A stretch of 49,973 nt of DNA from Nitrosomonas sp. Nm51 (GCF_900111165.1 NZ_FOGH01000020.1:1-49973), one strand, 5' to 3'; numbered from the stretch's first letter, positions 39,517 through 48,961 are shown. Program-made: numbers and translations. Notes: generated from the sequence alone by a model not told the origin.

Positions 39517-39782
39517 CACTCTTTCAACTTGATATTGCCGTGTTCAGTGAACTTGTCAGCATTCATGGCAAGGCGTGTCTTGCAGGTAATAGTCAGTCTA
39601 TCGCCAAAAGACACAACGTAGTCCATGTGTGCTGACAAGCTCACCCGCAGGGCGTTGCCGTGGTGCTCTGCAGTCGCACTACACTGCTTCAAAAGGGAAT
39701 AACCTTTTCCTGCACACTGCGCCTTATTGCAAAGCATCACGGTTACGCTGTACATGGCAATATCAAGTTGAAAGAGTGCTAG
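39513..39782. mobile_element. MITE family B, copy 2
   Basis: About 266 bp, bounded by CTAG at 39513-39516 and near 39778. Terminal arms CACTCTTTCAACTTGATATTG and CAATATCAAGTTGAAAGAGTG are perfect inverses. Compared with copy 3 it has an extra internal segment containing GCTGACAAGCTCACCCG. The left CTAG contains the stop codon of the transglycosylase-like gene. Confidence 0.88.
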
Positions 39783-40022
39783 TCTGGCTATTGCATCAGT
39801 CGCTAGAATTTAGCGCCGAACTGTTTTGAATTGAGCGTGCTCGCGGCCGCAGACACAGTTATTCTGCGGCACAGGGAGCATGCGCGTCAATCCAAGACAG
39901 GGCAGGTTAAAAGCCGGCAAGCGAATCTACGGGCACAAACTGTACTTCCGTTAGAATCCATGAAAACCGACAGGCATCACAATGACAGGCCAAAATTCAG
40001 CATACTGGCGCAATATTCAAGC
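39783..40022 (+). repeat. Repeat family C, copy 2
   Basis: Matches 35212-35452 in opposite orientation over about 240 bp (blocks TTGAATTGAGCGTGC, CAGTTATTCTGCGGCACAGG, TCAATCCAAGACAGGGC, CGTTAGAATCCAT, TACTGG). It directly follows a MITE B copy. It is non-coding as far as I can see. Confidence 0.8.
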
Positions 40023-40592
40023 CAGTACTCTATCCATATCTCTATCTCTAATCCATACGTTATTGCCAGGCACAGCATTTCTCGCAATCTATCTGATGTA
40101 ACACACCACACGCAATTTAATTTGTTCCCAAACACCGATAACGTATCTATGGTTATTCGCTACAGCTTGATTTTTTCTTGCTTTTTCTCGCCGCTCCATG
40201 TATAAATATAGAGAGCTTCAGCTATTCATATACACTCGATATCGTATCAGTATAGCCAATCAGTGAAATACAAACTCTGAAGAACCTTCTAAGCTGGTCT
40301 GTTGGTCCAAAGCGTTTAAATACAAGTTGGCCGCGTCAAACTGCATGGTGCGGACGGTGTTGGTTACGGTCATTTGCTATTTACGCCAAAGGGAAATACA
40401 CATACAAATCAGGCAGTAAAATAGTGGAATCCAGTTAAACATCTGAATTATTGTCTTTCAAGACAGTACATTTAACATTGCTGGATAACGGAGCAGGTTA
40501 GGCCGCTCGCTCTACACTCACTTCATTATTAACCAAGCGTCTCACCGTTTTTTGAAAAAGCGGCAGTAGTGCTTGTCTTACAAAGAGAATTC
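40023..40592. other. Long leader/gap before the helicase gene
   Basis: 570 bp without a supported gene. The last 150 bp probably carry the helicase promoter and a long 5' UTR. I see no riboswitch or clear consensus box. Confidence 0.4.
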
Positions 40593-41789
40593 ATGAAACA
40601 CTTTAATTTACTGGGGCTTCCCGAAGCTCTTAATCGTGCGCTGCATCACATGCAGTTTAGCAAACCTACTCCCATTCAGGCACAAACCATTCCACATGCG
40701 CTGGAAGGACGCGACATACTGGGTTCGGCTCAGACCGGAACAGGAAAAACAGCCGCCTTTGGCATTCCGCTTGTCGCCCGGTTACTATCAAATCCGCGCG
40801 GATCGGCATTAGTGATGACGCCAACACGTGAGCTGGCAACACAAGTAATGAGCCAGTTGCAGGCTATGCTTGGCAAGAGAAGCCAGCTCAAAACAGCGCT
40901 GCTGATTGGCGGCGAATCCATGCCGAAACAGCTGAAACAACTTCGCAGCCGGCCGCGATTGTTGGTAGGGACACCTGGGCGCATTAACGATCACCTTCAA
41001 CAAGGGAATCTTATGCTACATGATACCGGCATGCTGGTACTGGATGAAACAGACCGAATGCTGGACATGGGCTTTACAAGTCAGATCGAAAGAATTCTGA
41101 AATTCATACCCAAGACGCGCCAGACCATGCTGTTTTCGGCCACACTGCCAAACAGTATAGTCAAAATTTCTGAGAAATACCTCAACAATCCGGTGCGTAT
41201 CGCTGTAGATAAAACGGTTTCACCTGCAAAAAAAATCCGGCATGATGTTCTGCGCGTTTCTGAAGAAGAAAAGTACCGGAAGCTATTATCCGAGCTGGAC
41301 GCACGCACAGGTTCAGTGATTGTATTTGTCAAAACCAAGTATGGCACAGAGAAAATGGCGAGACAGCTTTCCAAAGCAGGCCATAATGCCGATGCCATTC
41401 ATGGCGACCTGCGTCAGAATATACGAAATCGCGTTATTACGAATTTCAGAAACCAGAAATACCGCATTCTCGTGGCAACCGATGTGGCAGCGCGAGGATT
41501 GGACATCCCGCATATCGAGCATGTCATCAATTATGATTTGCCGCAATGCGCGGAAGATTACATTCACCGTATTGGCAGAACGGCCCGCGCTGGCGCGGAG
41601 GGCTCCGCCATGTGTCTGGTGACACCGGCGAATACCGGAAAATGGAATGCAATTAACCGATTGATGAACCCGGATGCTGTTAATAAAAAATCAAATAACA
41701 AAAAATACAAAAAGCGAACAGGAAAGCCATCTGACTTTAAAAACGACGGTAAAAAATTTAGCAGATGTATCAATAGAGAAGCGGCCTGA
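40593..41789 (+). CDS. DEAD-box RNA helicase, RhlE-like
   Basis: A 398-residue ATP-dependent RNA helicase with all core motifs: Q motif (KPTPIQAQTIP), I (SAQTGTGKTAAFG), Ia (TPTRELATQ), Ib (GTPGRIND), II, III (FSATLP), V (ATDVAARGLDIP) and VI (HRIGRTARAG). Motif II reads LDETDRMLDMGF, so DEAD is replaced by DETD. The C-terminal tail is short, basic and Lys/Asn-rich (KKSNNKKYKKR), likely RNA binding. Start ATG 40593 follows AAAGAGA; the upstream in-frame TTG/ATG at 40569 is less likely. It is followed by IF-1 and RRM genes. Confidence 0.92.
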   Translation: MKHFNLLGLPEALNRALHHMQFSKPTPIQAQTIPHALEGRDILGSAQTGTGKTAAFGIPLVARLLSNPRGSALVMTPTRELATQVMSQLQAMLGKRSQLKTALLIGGESMPKQLKQLRSRPRLLVGTPGRINDHLQQGNLMLHDTGMLVLDETDRMLDMGFTSQIERILKFIPKTRQTMLFSATLPNSIVKISEKYLNNPVRIAVDKTVSPAKKIRHDVLRVSEEEKYRKLLSELDARTGSVIVFVKTKYGTEKMARQLSKAGHNADAIHGDLRQNIRNRVITNFRNQKYRILVATDVAARGLDIPHIEHVINYDLPQCAEDYIHRIGRTARAGAEGSAMCLVTPANTGKWNAINRLMNPDAVNKKSNNKKYKKRTGKPSDFKNDGKKFSRCINREAA

Positions 41790-42275
41790 GCCAGAACTAT
41801 AGTCAAAACTGATATAAAGGGGAAATTCTTCAATATCACGGGCGTTTCAGGTGCTGCGGAATCAGGCCGTTGAAAAATCTAATGCCAGAATAATAAATTC
41901 ATAAACTTATGGCACTTTGACCTCACTATCCTGAGCTCTATTTTGATCTAAAGCAGACTCTTTGGTGCGGGTCTGTTTTTACTCTAGAAAACATTTATAA
42001 ATGTTGACATAGACCAGTAATTCCCCTTGTCAGTATGCGTGCGTAATAATGGCTGTTTAGCATCTTTATAACAGCCACATGCGCATCCCTGCCATCCGTT
42101 TGATAAGATTTATTAAAAAAGTGTTCATTTACCACAAGCAGCGATCTTCGCTGTTAGATTGCTTTCGCTTCGATCACATCTGACTATCAAATTTGGTTGG
42201 CGTTTATATAACTTAAAACATCATCACCGAGAAAGATGTTTTCAACTGCTGTTTATCAGCCTGGAGGAACTCTTT
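41790..42275. other. Gap before infA
   Basis: About 485 bp with no supported gene. A short palindromic CTTTGGTGCGGGTC-type region and AT-rich stretches are present. The part after 42120 is probably the infA leader. Confidence 0.35.
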
Positions 42276-42497
42276 ATGGCTAAAGAAGAACTAATTGAAC
42301 TGGAAGGAAAAGTGACAAATGTTTTACGTAATCAATGTTATCGCGTTGAACTGGAAAATGGAAAAGAAATCCAGGCTTATACATCAGGTAAAATGCGTCG
42401 TTTTCGGATTCGTATAGTACTTGGCGACAAGGTAAAATTGGAAATGTCTCCCTATGATCTTACCAAAGGCCGTATTAACTATCGTATGAAAAAATAA
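42276..42497 (+). CDS. infA: Translation initiation factor IF-1 (stand-alone copy)
   Basis: A 73-residue S1/OB-fold protein that binds the 30S A site. It starts [20 protein letters not shown] and has [20 protein letters not shown] and the terminal [19 protein letters not shown] lies 8 bp upstream of ATG 42276; an upstream in-frame start at 42159 is rejected. Betaproteobacteria often carry a second infA outside the ribosomal protein operon, and this context (helicase, RRM protein) fits that copy. Confidence 0.95.
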   Translation: MAKEELIELEGKVTNVLRNQCYRVELENGKEIQAYTSGKMRRFRIRIVLGDKVKLEMSPYDLTKGRINYRMKK

Positions 42498-42736
42498 GAG
42501 AAAAGCGAACTCCGTATTGTTGACTGTAGTAAACAAATAAACTGCCCGGGTATGTAACAAATTTCACTGTACCAGAGTCTGCGTTATACTAGTTCTGGGA
42601 TAATAGGTGAACGGTTTGCCATGTCCTATAATCAACGAGGCCAATCGGTGAGCACCATTTGATATGCTGTATGTACGCGAAAATACAAGCCTCATGCAAC
42701 ATAAAACCATCCTTATTTATACAAAAAGGACATCCT

Positions 42737-43000
42737 TTGAAAAGATTATTTGTAGGGAATCTTCCTAGCAGCGCGACTGAAGCCAGCGTAATCGAGCTAT
42801 TCTCGGAATGCGGGAAAGTACATTCCATTAAACTTGCTACGGATATGTTTAGCGGTAAATGTATAGGCTTTGGATTTATTTCTATGGAAGGCCACGAGGC
42901 CCGGGCAGCTATCGAAAAACTCAATGGCTATTCATATGGTGGAAAATCACTCAGAATAGGATTCGAAGATTCTTCAAACAAAAGAGGCAGACGCCGCTAG
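42737..43000 (+). CDS. RRM-domain RNA-binding protein
   Basis: An 87-residue single RNA-recognition-motif protein. RNP2 is LFVGNLP and RNP1 is CIGFGFISM; FSECGKVHSIKLATD lies between. The basic tail is SSNKRGRRR. The start is probably TTG 42737 (LKRLFVGNLP, with AGGA 8 bp upstream), because family members begin only a few residues before RNP2. ATG 42659 would add 26 unlike residues. Such small RRM proteins are often cold-induced. The TAG stop lies in the CTAG where the next MITE B copy begins. Confidence 0.88.
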   Translation: MKRLFVGNLPSSATEASVIELFSECGKVHSIKLATDMFSGKCIGFGFISMEGHEARAAIEKLNGYSYGGKSLRIGFEDSSNKRGRRR

Positions 43001-43166
43001 TGCTCTTTCAACTTGATATTGTGCCATGTACAGCGTTACCGTGGTGCTTTGCAGTAAGGCGCAGTGCGCAGGAAAGGGTTATCCCCTTTTCAAGCAGTGT
43101 AACTGCGACTGCAGAGCGACACGATAGCGCTGTACACGGCAATATCAAGCTGAAAGAGTACTAGTT
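42997..43166. mobile_element. MITE family B, copy 3
   Basis: The shortest and cleanest copy (about 168 bp). CTAG at both ends, arms TGCTCTTTCAACTTGATATTG and CAATATCAAGCTGAAAGAGTA, and nearly the whole length can pair (ATGTACAGCG with CGCTGTACAC, CTTTGCAGT with ACTGCAGAGC). The left CTAG contains the stop codon of the RRM gene. It ends 13 bp before the patatin gene start. Confidence 0.88.
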
Positions 43167-43177
43167 ATTTTAAGCTT

Positions 43178-44071
43178 ATGACAACTGTATCACTTGTGCT
43201 GGGCAGTGGTGGCGCACGGGGGCTTGCGCATATCGGAATTATTCACTGGCTCGAAGAAAACGGTTATGAAATTAAGTCCATCTCAGGTTGTTCGATGGGT
43301 GCGCTTGTTGGCGGCACATATGCTTCCGGAAAGCTGTCTGAATTCGAACACTGGGTTAAAGCGGTCACCAAAATGGATATCATTACACTGCTGGATATAT
43401 CATGGAGCACAACCGGTTTTTTTAAGGGAGACAAAGTCATTAATACGCTTGTTGACCTGGTTGGTAACCAGTTAATCGAAGACCTTCCGATACGGTATAC
43501 AGCGGTTGCCGCTGATCTTACCAACGAAAAGGAAATCTGGATTAATTCCGGAGAACTGTTCAACGCAATTCGAGCATCGATATCACTTCCGATGCTGTTT
43601 ACACCGTATAGCTACAAAGGTGTCAATTTAATTGACGGCGGCGTGCTAAATCCAGTACCCATTGCACCGACGTTTGGCGACAGAACAGATGTGACCATCG
43701 CGGTCAATCTGTGCGGCCCGCCAAAAAATGTATCGGCGGCAGACGGCAAGCCGGTGGAGCTATCAAACGATACAGAAAATTTTCACGATAGAATCACAAG
43801 CTTTATCAAAAATTTGCAGCAAAAAGTCATTTTGAAGGATAGCATTGACCTGGATGCTTATGATATTGTCAACCAGGCATTCGACGCCATGCAAAGCACG
43901 ATTGCCAGGCAGAAGCTGGCCGCTTACCCGCCCGATTATACAATTGAGCTTGCCAGAAACGCATGCGGGACACTGGAATTTGAACGTGCTGCAGAAATGA
44001 TAGAACTGGGGTACCAACAAGCCGAGGAAAATCTGAATGCCATTTCGAGTGGCAATGCAGCTAATCAATAA
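43178..44071 (+). CDS. Patatin-like phospholipase (RssA-like)
   Basis: A 297-residue serine lipid acyl hydrolase. The oxyanion glycines are LGSGGARGLAHIGII, the nucleophile elbow is GCSMG, and the Asp of the dyad is in LIDGGVLNPVPI. No signal peptide. The C-terminal 100 residues are helical and probably membrane-associating. It hydrolyses acyl esters of phospholipids; the exact substrate is unknown. Its short upstream region consists almost entirely of MITE B, which may affect its expression. Confidence 0.88.
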   Translation: MTTVSLVLGSGGARGLAHIGIIHWLEENGYEIKSISGCSMGALVGGTYASGKLSEFEHWVKAVTKMDIITLLDISWSTTGFFKGDKVINTLVDLVGNQLIEDLPIRYTAVAADLTNEKEIWINSGELFNAIRASISLPMLFTPYSYKGVNLIDGGVLNPVPIAPTFGDRTDVTIAVNLCGPPKNVSAADGKPVELSNDTENFHDRITSFIKNLQQKVILKDSIDLDAYDIVNQAFDAMQSTIARQKLAAYPPDYTIELARNACGTLEFERAAEMIELGYQQAEENLNAISSGNAANQ

Positions 44072-44319
44072 CGGCTAAAATAGATTCAAAATGGCCGCAA
44101 GTAATGACACAACCACTAAGCTGCATCGTTTAAAAAGCAAGGTCTCGAGCTGTTGTATCTTTGAACGGATTTAGCATAAATCCAATCAGGTGGCGCCGCT
44201 CTCTCCGCATGCCGGCGCAAAAGCTGCCTTGCTCCACACACCCAGCTTGCTCCAGTTTTGATCTACTAACATGTAACAATCGCTGGGATGGTGTTTTACT
44301 TGAATAAATACGCGGTTTA

Positions 44320-44514
44320 TCATTCTTCCGTCAGCGTATTACATTCGTCCAAGAATGCCTGGCGCGCCGCTTCGTCGTTTTTCAACTCAGCCAGCGATTT
44401 TTCCATCCCCCTTCCCGAGCAATTCACCACATTGGCTTCGGGCACACTGTCGCAGCCAAACAAGATAACGATTAAACCAATGGCGCAAACAGCGCTGCTT
44501 TTTTTCGAATTCAT
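44320..44514 (-). CDS. Small lipoprotein of unknown function
   Basis: A 64-residue protein with AGGAG before ATG 44514, signal SAVCAIGLIVILFGC and lipobox LFGC. The mature part holds two more cysteines (VVNCSGRGM and LDECNTLTEE) and a helical MEKSLAELKNDEAARQAFLD. Longer upstream in-frame starts are rejected because they would bury the lipoprotein signal. No family recognised. Confidence 0.65.
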   Translation of the reverse strand: MNSKKSSAVCAIGLIVILFGCDSVPEANVVNCSGRGMEKSLAELKNDEAARQAFLDECNTLTEE

Positions 44515-44872
44515 TGATATCTCCTGATGAGTTTGTACATAAAATTTCAATTTCACGGCTGATCAAACGATCGATTTAGAATCGATCCACACTGATTTGC
44601 CGCATACGTCAAATGCCCTCATTTTACCTGAATCCTCGGAGCCTGAGTCATCTATTGGAATAATTGAGTAAATTCAGACATCATACGTTATTTTTAAAAT
44701 GTCTGGCTGTAAGCGGCAGTTGCATGCAAAACAGGTTTAGACAGTTTGCAGAACGTCTGCGGTACGATACACTGGGTCTTCTTTGTGCGCCAATGTTGCA
44801 CGATTTAGAAAAATAATGTGGCTCCTGAAAATTATGTTCAGCATAGCCTGTAAAACGCGTGGAGAATCAATT
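44515..44872. other. Divergent intergenic region
   Basis: 358 bp between the small lipoprotein gene and the EEP-family gene. No supported gene; it should contain both promoters, which I cannot place with confidence. Confidence 0.35.
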
Positions 44873-45853
44873 ATGAAAAGGCTAGGGTTAGTCATATTGC
44901 TAGTTATCTGGGGATTGCCAGGCTGCACCGGGCTGCCGCCGGGTAAAGGTGTTGAAACGCATTTTGCTGGCTGTGATGACGTAGCGGATCGAGGGCATTT
45001 AAATTTTTTAACCATCAACCTGCTATTTTCGGAAACCGGCACGCGTGCTTCGCGGCTGGATGCAATTGCCGAATATGCTTCAAATGCATCAATAGATGTT
45101 ATTCTGCTACAGGAGGTGGCCGGTGGCGTATTGGTTGGCACCGCCAACAGCGCGCTTGACCTTCAGGGCAAGCTGCGTGAACGGGGACACGGCTATGATT
45201 TGCAAACCGCGTTTGAAACAGGATTGCCGGGGTTACTGACGGTGGCGAATGCGGTTTTATCCCGTTGCGAAATTGACTTCAAGATGTCCAAACGGCTGCC
45301 GAAGGCTTCGGAGCTGGAATTCAAAGGGCATGATATTAAACTGCCCAGAAATATAATGATGACACGGCTTAAGATTCCTGAATTTGGATTGATCAACGTG
45401 TACAACACCCATTTATGTGCAAAATGCAGTGCCGAAGAACTCGACGCCCAGTTGCAGGCATTATTGGCATTTGTCGATGAGACGGAAAGCTTCTATCCGC
45501 AGGCGAACCCGGTTATTTTAGGCGGCGATTTTAATATCGACCGTTTCCGCATCGACCCGTTTGGGGAACGCGTTTTTTATGACAACATTATCGGTGCCGG
45601 TTTTACTGATGCCTACGCAGAGGGCAGATTTTTGGATAATTTGTGCGCAAATACTGCGTTTGCTGATCAACATTGCACTGTTGGCGTTTCAACTCTGGAT
45701 GCCGGTGATTCGGCCAGGCGTATCGATTATATTTTTGTCAAAACGTTGAATCGTATTCTCCAGAGTAACGTTGTATTTAACAATCTTGTCGATGAAAGTC
45801 AGGTCGGCGTATCCGACCATGCAGGCGTTTTTATTTCTATAGAGCTGCCCTAG
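44873..45853 (+). CDS. Endonuclease/exonuclease/phosphatase-family lipoprotein
   Basis: A 326-residue EEP-fold protein (the fold of DNase I and sphingomyelinases). The lipobox is in LLVIWGLPGC. EEP motifs are LNFLTINLLF, VILLQEVAGG (metal Glu), NVYNTHLCAKC, VILGGDFNIDR and the terminal SDHAGVFISIE. Cys pairs (CAKC) suggest periplasmic disulfides. The family hydrolyses phosphodiesters; substrate unknown, with a phospholipid or extracellular nucleic acid most likely. Start ATG 44873 follows GGAGA; the frame open from 44783 has no signal at its start. Confidence 0.85.
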   Translation: MKRLGLVILLVIWGLPGCTGLPPGKGVETHFAGCDDVADRGHLNFLTINLLFSETGTRASRLDAIAEYASNASIDVILLQEVAGGVLVGTANSALDLQGKLRERGHGYDLQTAFETGLPGLLTVANAVLSRCEIDFKMSKRLPKASELEFKGHDIKLPRNIMMTRLKIPEFGLINVYNTHLCAKCSAEELDAQLQALLAFVDETESFYPQANPVILGGDFNIDRFRIDPFGERVFYDNIIGAGFTDAYAEGRFLDNLCANTAFADQHCTVGVSTLDAGDSARRIDYIFVKTLNRILQSNVVFNNLVDESQVGVSDHAGVFISIELP

Positions 45854-46138
45854 GACACTCTGCTTTACTTTCATGATACAAAACTATTGATTCCCCAAAA
45901 TCTGCGCGTCAATGGAATAGTAGCTGGTGTTTGTACTTCTGTCTTTAGTCTTGATGCGTTGCAAATTGACGATAATCGGACTGAAAAACAAAAACGGAAT
46001 ATGTACACAAACAATTCCGGCACATATTCCGCTTAAACATATTGTCTCAAACCGACTCAGGATTAAAATTTTTGAAAAATCAGTATTTCCAGTCTGATTA
46101 ATTTTTTTATCTATTTTGTGCTTTGGCTCTGTAAATTC

Positions 46139-46474
46139 TTATCTGTTTGAATTCAATTTACCTGGCAGGCTTGAATAATAGAACGCGAGATTTTCGATAT
46201 CTTCATTGCTTAAGGCTGCCGCCATACCATTCATGACCGGGTCGGTGCGGCTGCCGGATTTATAGTCTTTTAATACTTTTTCAAGATATGTTCTGTGTTG
46301 CCCCCCGATATGCGGAAAATTAGGCGCCGGGCTGTTTCCATCGATGCCGTGGCAGGATGCGCATACTTCAGCAGCTTTGTTTTTGCCTGCTTCGATATCA
46401 GCTGCCGCAACCTGTCCAGATAATATCAACGCCGTACCACTGAGCGCCGCAATCATAAATTTCTTCATAATCAA
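46139..46474 (-). CDS. Periplasmic monoheme cytochrome c
   Basis: A 111-residue class I c-type cytochrome with a Sec signal ([19 protein letters not shown]), heme motif CASCHGIDG and the axial Met in [16 protein letters not shown]. The C-terminal helix is [11 protein letters not shown]. Closest in layout to the c4/c553 type. It is the second gene of a tandem pair on the minus strand, probably one transcript. Confidence 0.88.
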   Translation of the reverse strand: MIMKKFMIAALSGTALILSGQVAAADIEAGKNKAAEVCASCHGIDGNSPAPNFPHIGGQHRTYLEKVLKDYKSGSRTDPVMNGMAAALSNEDIENLAFYYSSLPGKLNSNR

Positions 46475-46503
46475 TTCCTTCTATAATTCTATAAATGACT
46501 TAA

Positions 46504-46830
46504 TTAGTTACTTGCATAGAATGCAGCGAGATCTTTAATTTCCTGATCTGTAAGTGTTTTAGCCAACGCAGTCATGGAAGGATGACTGCGCGTGCCGTCT
46601 CTGTAGCCTTCAAGCGATTTAATCAGATACTCTGCATGCTGTCCGCCAATTTTTGGAACGTTATAGGCTGTCGGAAAAGCGGTACGGTAACCATCAATTC
46701 CGTGACAACCAATACACATTGAATTTAATTCTTTCCCTGCTGCCGGGTCTCCCTCAGCTTGAGCATTGCCTGAAAAAATAAAAAGCAAGCCCGAGGCAAG
46801 TAATAAATTAATCATTATTTTTTGTTTCAT
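46504..46830 (-). CDS. Periplasmic monoheme cytochrome c
   Basis: A 108-residue relative of the gene after it. Signal peptide LLLASGLLFIFSGNAQA, heme motif CIGCHGIDG, axial Met in HPSMTALAKTLTDQEI, C-terminal helix DLAAFYASN. The two products share GGQH and the Y-K/R-D/S-G repeats, so they arose by duplication (29 bp apart). They probably carry electrons between membrane complexes and terminal oxidases. Confidence 0.88.
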   Translation of the reverse strand: MKQKIMINLLLASGLLFIFSGNAQAEGDPAAGKELNSMCIGCHGIDGYRTAFPTAYNVPKIGGQHAEYLIKSLEGYRDGTRSHPSMTALAKTLTDQEIKDLAAFYASN

Positions 46831-46940
46831 TGTAAGCCTCCTCCTCTCAAAAGTTGAACTTTAAACGATGTACTCGATTTGGTCAATGAATAAACGAACT
46901 ATGTCCATGTTGTTTATAGGGAAATTGCCGTTGACTGTGC

Positions 46941-48878
46941 TTAGATCCGCGCGTTGATTCTACTCGACTTCGCTTCCAGTTCCTCCCATCTTGCGAGGTA
47001 TTCGGCCAATTCTTTTTCCACGATCGAATAGCGTATTTGCAGCGCTTTTGCCTCATCCGGATTGTCCCGGTAAATGCCGGCATGATTTAGGCGCTGAGCA
47101 ATATTGATTTGCTCCTGCTCCAGGCTATCGATTTTATCCGGCAAAACACTCAACTCCCGGGTTTCCTGATAACTCAGTTTTTCGGTGCGCGATAAAGGTT
47201 TGGCTGCTTTTTTACCCGCAGTTGAGAATTTTTCCGTTTGTTCAGCCGTATTGCTGTTTTCAATCGCTTGCTTCTTACTCAATTGCGCCTGGGACCAGTC
47301 TGCGTAACCACCAACATACTCACGCAACATACCGTGGCCTTCAAATGCGATGACCTGGGTGACGACATTGTCAAGAAACTCGCGGTCATGACTGACCAAA
47401 AAAAGGGTGCCTGCATAACCCTGCAGCAATTCCTCCAGCAATTCCAGCGTTTCAATATCCAGATCATTAGTTGGTTCATCCAGTATCAGTATATTGGCCG
47501 GACGTGTAAACAACCGGGCCAGCAATAAACGGTTGCGTTCACCGCCTGAAAGTGACTTGACGAGTGAACGCGCACGCTGCGGTGGAAACAGAAAATCTTC
47601 CAGGTAACTGATCACATGCTTGCGCTTACCGTTGATTTCAATAAACTCCGAGCCCTGACTGACTGTTTCGGCCACTGTCATTTCATCATACAGTTGCTCG
47701 CGCATCTGGTCGAAATAAGCGAATGACAGCTTGGTACCTTGCCGGATCTGCCCGGAATCCGGCTGCATTTCGCCAAGAATCAGTTTTAGCAGCGTTGACT
47801 TTCCCGCTCCGTTAGGTCCGAGCAGTCCGACTCTGTCCTTGCGCATAATACGGCATGAAAAATCGTCAATGATCGTTTTATCGCCGAATGCTTTGCTGGC
47901 ATGTGTTAATTCAGCGACCAGTTCACCCGACTGATCACCCACATCGACCTGAAGACTGGCCTTGCCAACGCGTTCTCGCCGTTGCGCGCGTTCCTTTCGC
48001 AAGGCTTCCAGCCGCCTGACCCGCCCTTCATTGCGGGTGCATCGGGCTTGAATACCTTTACGTATCCATATTTCTTCCTCGGCCAGCAGTTTATCAAATT
48101 TTTGCTGATGCACCGCTTCAGTTTCCAGCATTTCGTTTTTTTTGTGTTGATATGCGGCGAAATTTCCAGGAAATGCCGTCAAAATACCTCTATCAAGCTC
48201 CAGGATACGTGTTGCCACATTATCCAGAAAGCGCCGGTCATGCGTGATAAATATAACACTGCCAGCAAATCCCTGCAGAAACGCTTCCAGCCATTCTATC
48301 GATGCAAAATCCAGATGATTTGTCGGTTCATCCAATAACAACACATCGGGCGAAATAACCAAAGCACGCGCCAGTGCAACACGCTTTTTTAAACCGCCGG
48401 ACAACTCCGCAATACATGCGTCAGCAGGCAGGTTCAGTGTATCGATGACAGTTTCAATTCTGGTCTGAATATTCCAGCCATCTTGTGCATCCAGAGAATT
48501 TTGCAGCACCTGGAGCCGTGCAAGCAAAGCTTCCGTATCATTACCGCCATCGGTTAGCGCATGAGATACGGCATGAAAATCCAGCAAAGTCCGGCTGATA
48601 TCACCCAGACCGTTTGAGACCTCCTGATAAACCGAGTTGCTGTCGGTTAACCCCGGTTCCTGCGCAACATACGCCACTTTCAGGCCCGGCGCGCACCACA
48701 GCCTGCCGTCATCAAGGTTGATACTGGCGGACAGAACTTTTAACAGACTGGACTTGCCACCGCCGTTTCTGCCGATCAAACCGACGCGCTCACCCGGATC
48801 AAGCTGCAAATTGGCCTGATCCAGCAATGCATGATGACCGAATGCGAGACAGGCTTTCTCCAGTGTAATTAAAGGCAT
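46941..48878 (-). CDS. uup: ABC-F ATPase Uup
   Basis: A 645-residue soluble protein with two ABC domains and no membrane segments. Walker A motifs GRNGGGKSSLL and GPNGAGKSTLL; signatures LSGGLKKRV and LSGGERNRL; Walker B LLLDEPTNHLD and LILDEPTNDLD. The linker between them is charged and helical, and the C-terminal coiled-coil domain (residues about 560-645) is typical of Uup. It acts on ribosomes and branched DNA intermediates, limiting precise transposon excision in E. coli. Confidence 0.94.
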   Translation of the reverse strand: MPLITLEKACLAFGHHALLDQANLQLDPGERVGLIGRNGGGKSSLLKVLSASINLDDGRLWCAPGLKVAYVAQEPGLTDSNSVYQEVSNGLGDISRTLLDFHAVSHALTDGGNDTEALLARLQVLQNSLDAQDGWNIQTRIETVIDTLNLPADACIAELSGGLKKRVALARALVISPDVLLLDEPTNHLDFASIEWLEAFLQGFAGSVIFITHDRRFLDNVATRILELDRGILTAFPGNFAAYQHKKNEMLETEAVHQQKFDKLLAEEEIWIRKGIQARCTRNEGRVRRLEALRKERAQRRERVGKASLQVDVGDQSGELVAELTHASKAFGDKTIIDDFSCRIMRKDRVGLLGPNGAGKSTLLKLILGEMQPDSGQIRQGTKLSFAYFDQMREQLYDEMTVAETVSQGSEFIEINGKRKHVISYLEDFLFPPQRARSLVKSLSGGERNRLLLARLFTRPANILILDEPTNDLDIETLELLEELLQGYAGTLFLVSHDREFLDNVVTQVIAFEGHGMLREYVGGYADWSQAQLSKKQAIENSNTAEQTEKFSTAGKKAAKPLSRTEKLSYQETRELSVLPDKIDSLEQEQINIAQRLNHAGIYRDNPDEAKALQIRYSIVEKELAEYLARWEELEAKSSRINARI

Positions 48879-48961
48879 AAAAAGGAAGTGAACTGATTTG
48901 CAGATGAAACAGGCTGTTAAACCAGAAAGCCTAATTATGGCATGGTTTACCAGTTAAAGGA

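Noticed and set aside
39831..40205. 124-residue plus-strand frame over repeat C copy 2
   Set aside because: The frame is not kept open in the other repeat copy.
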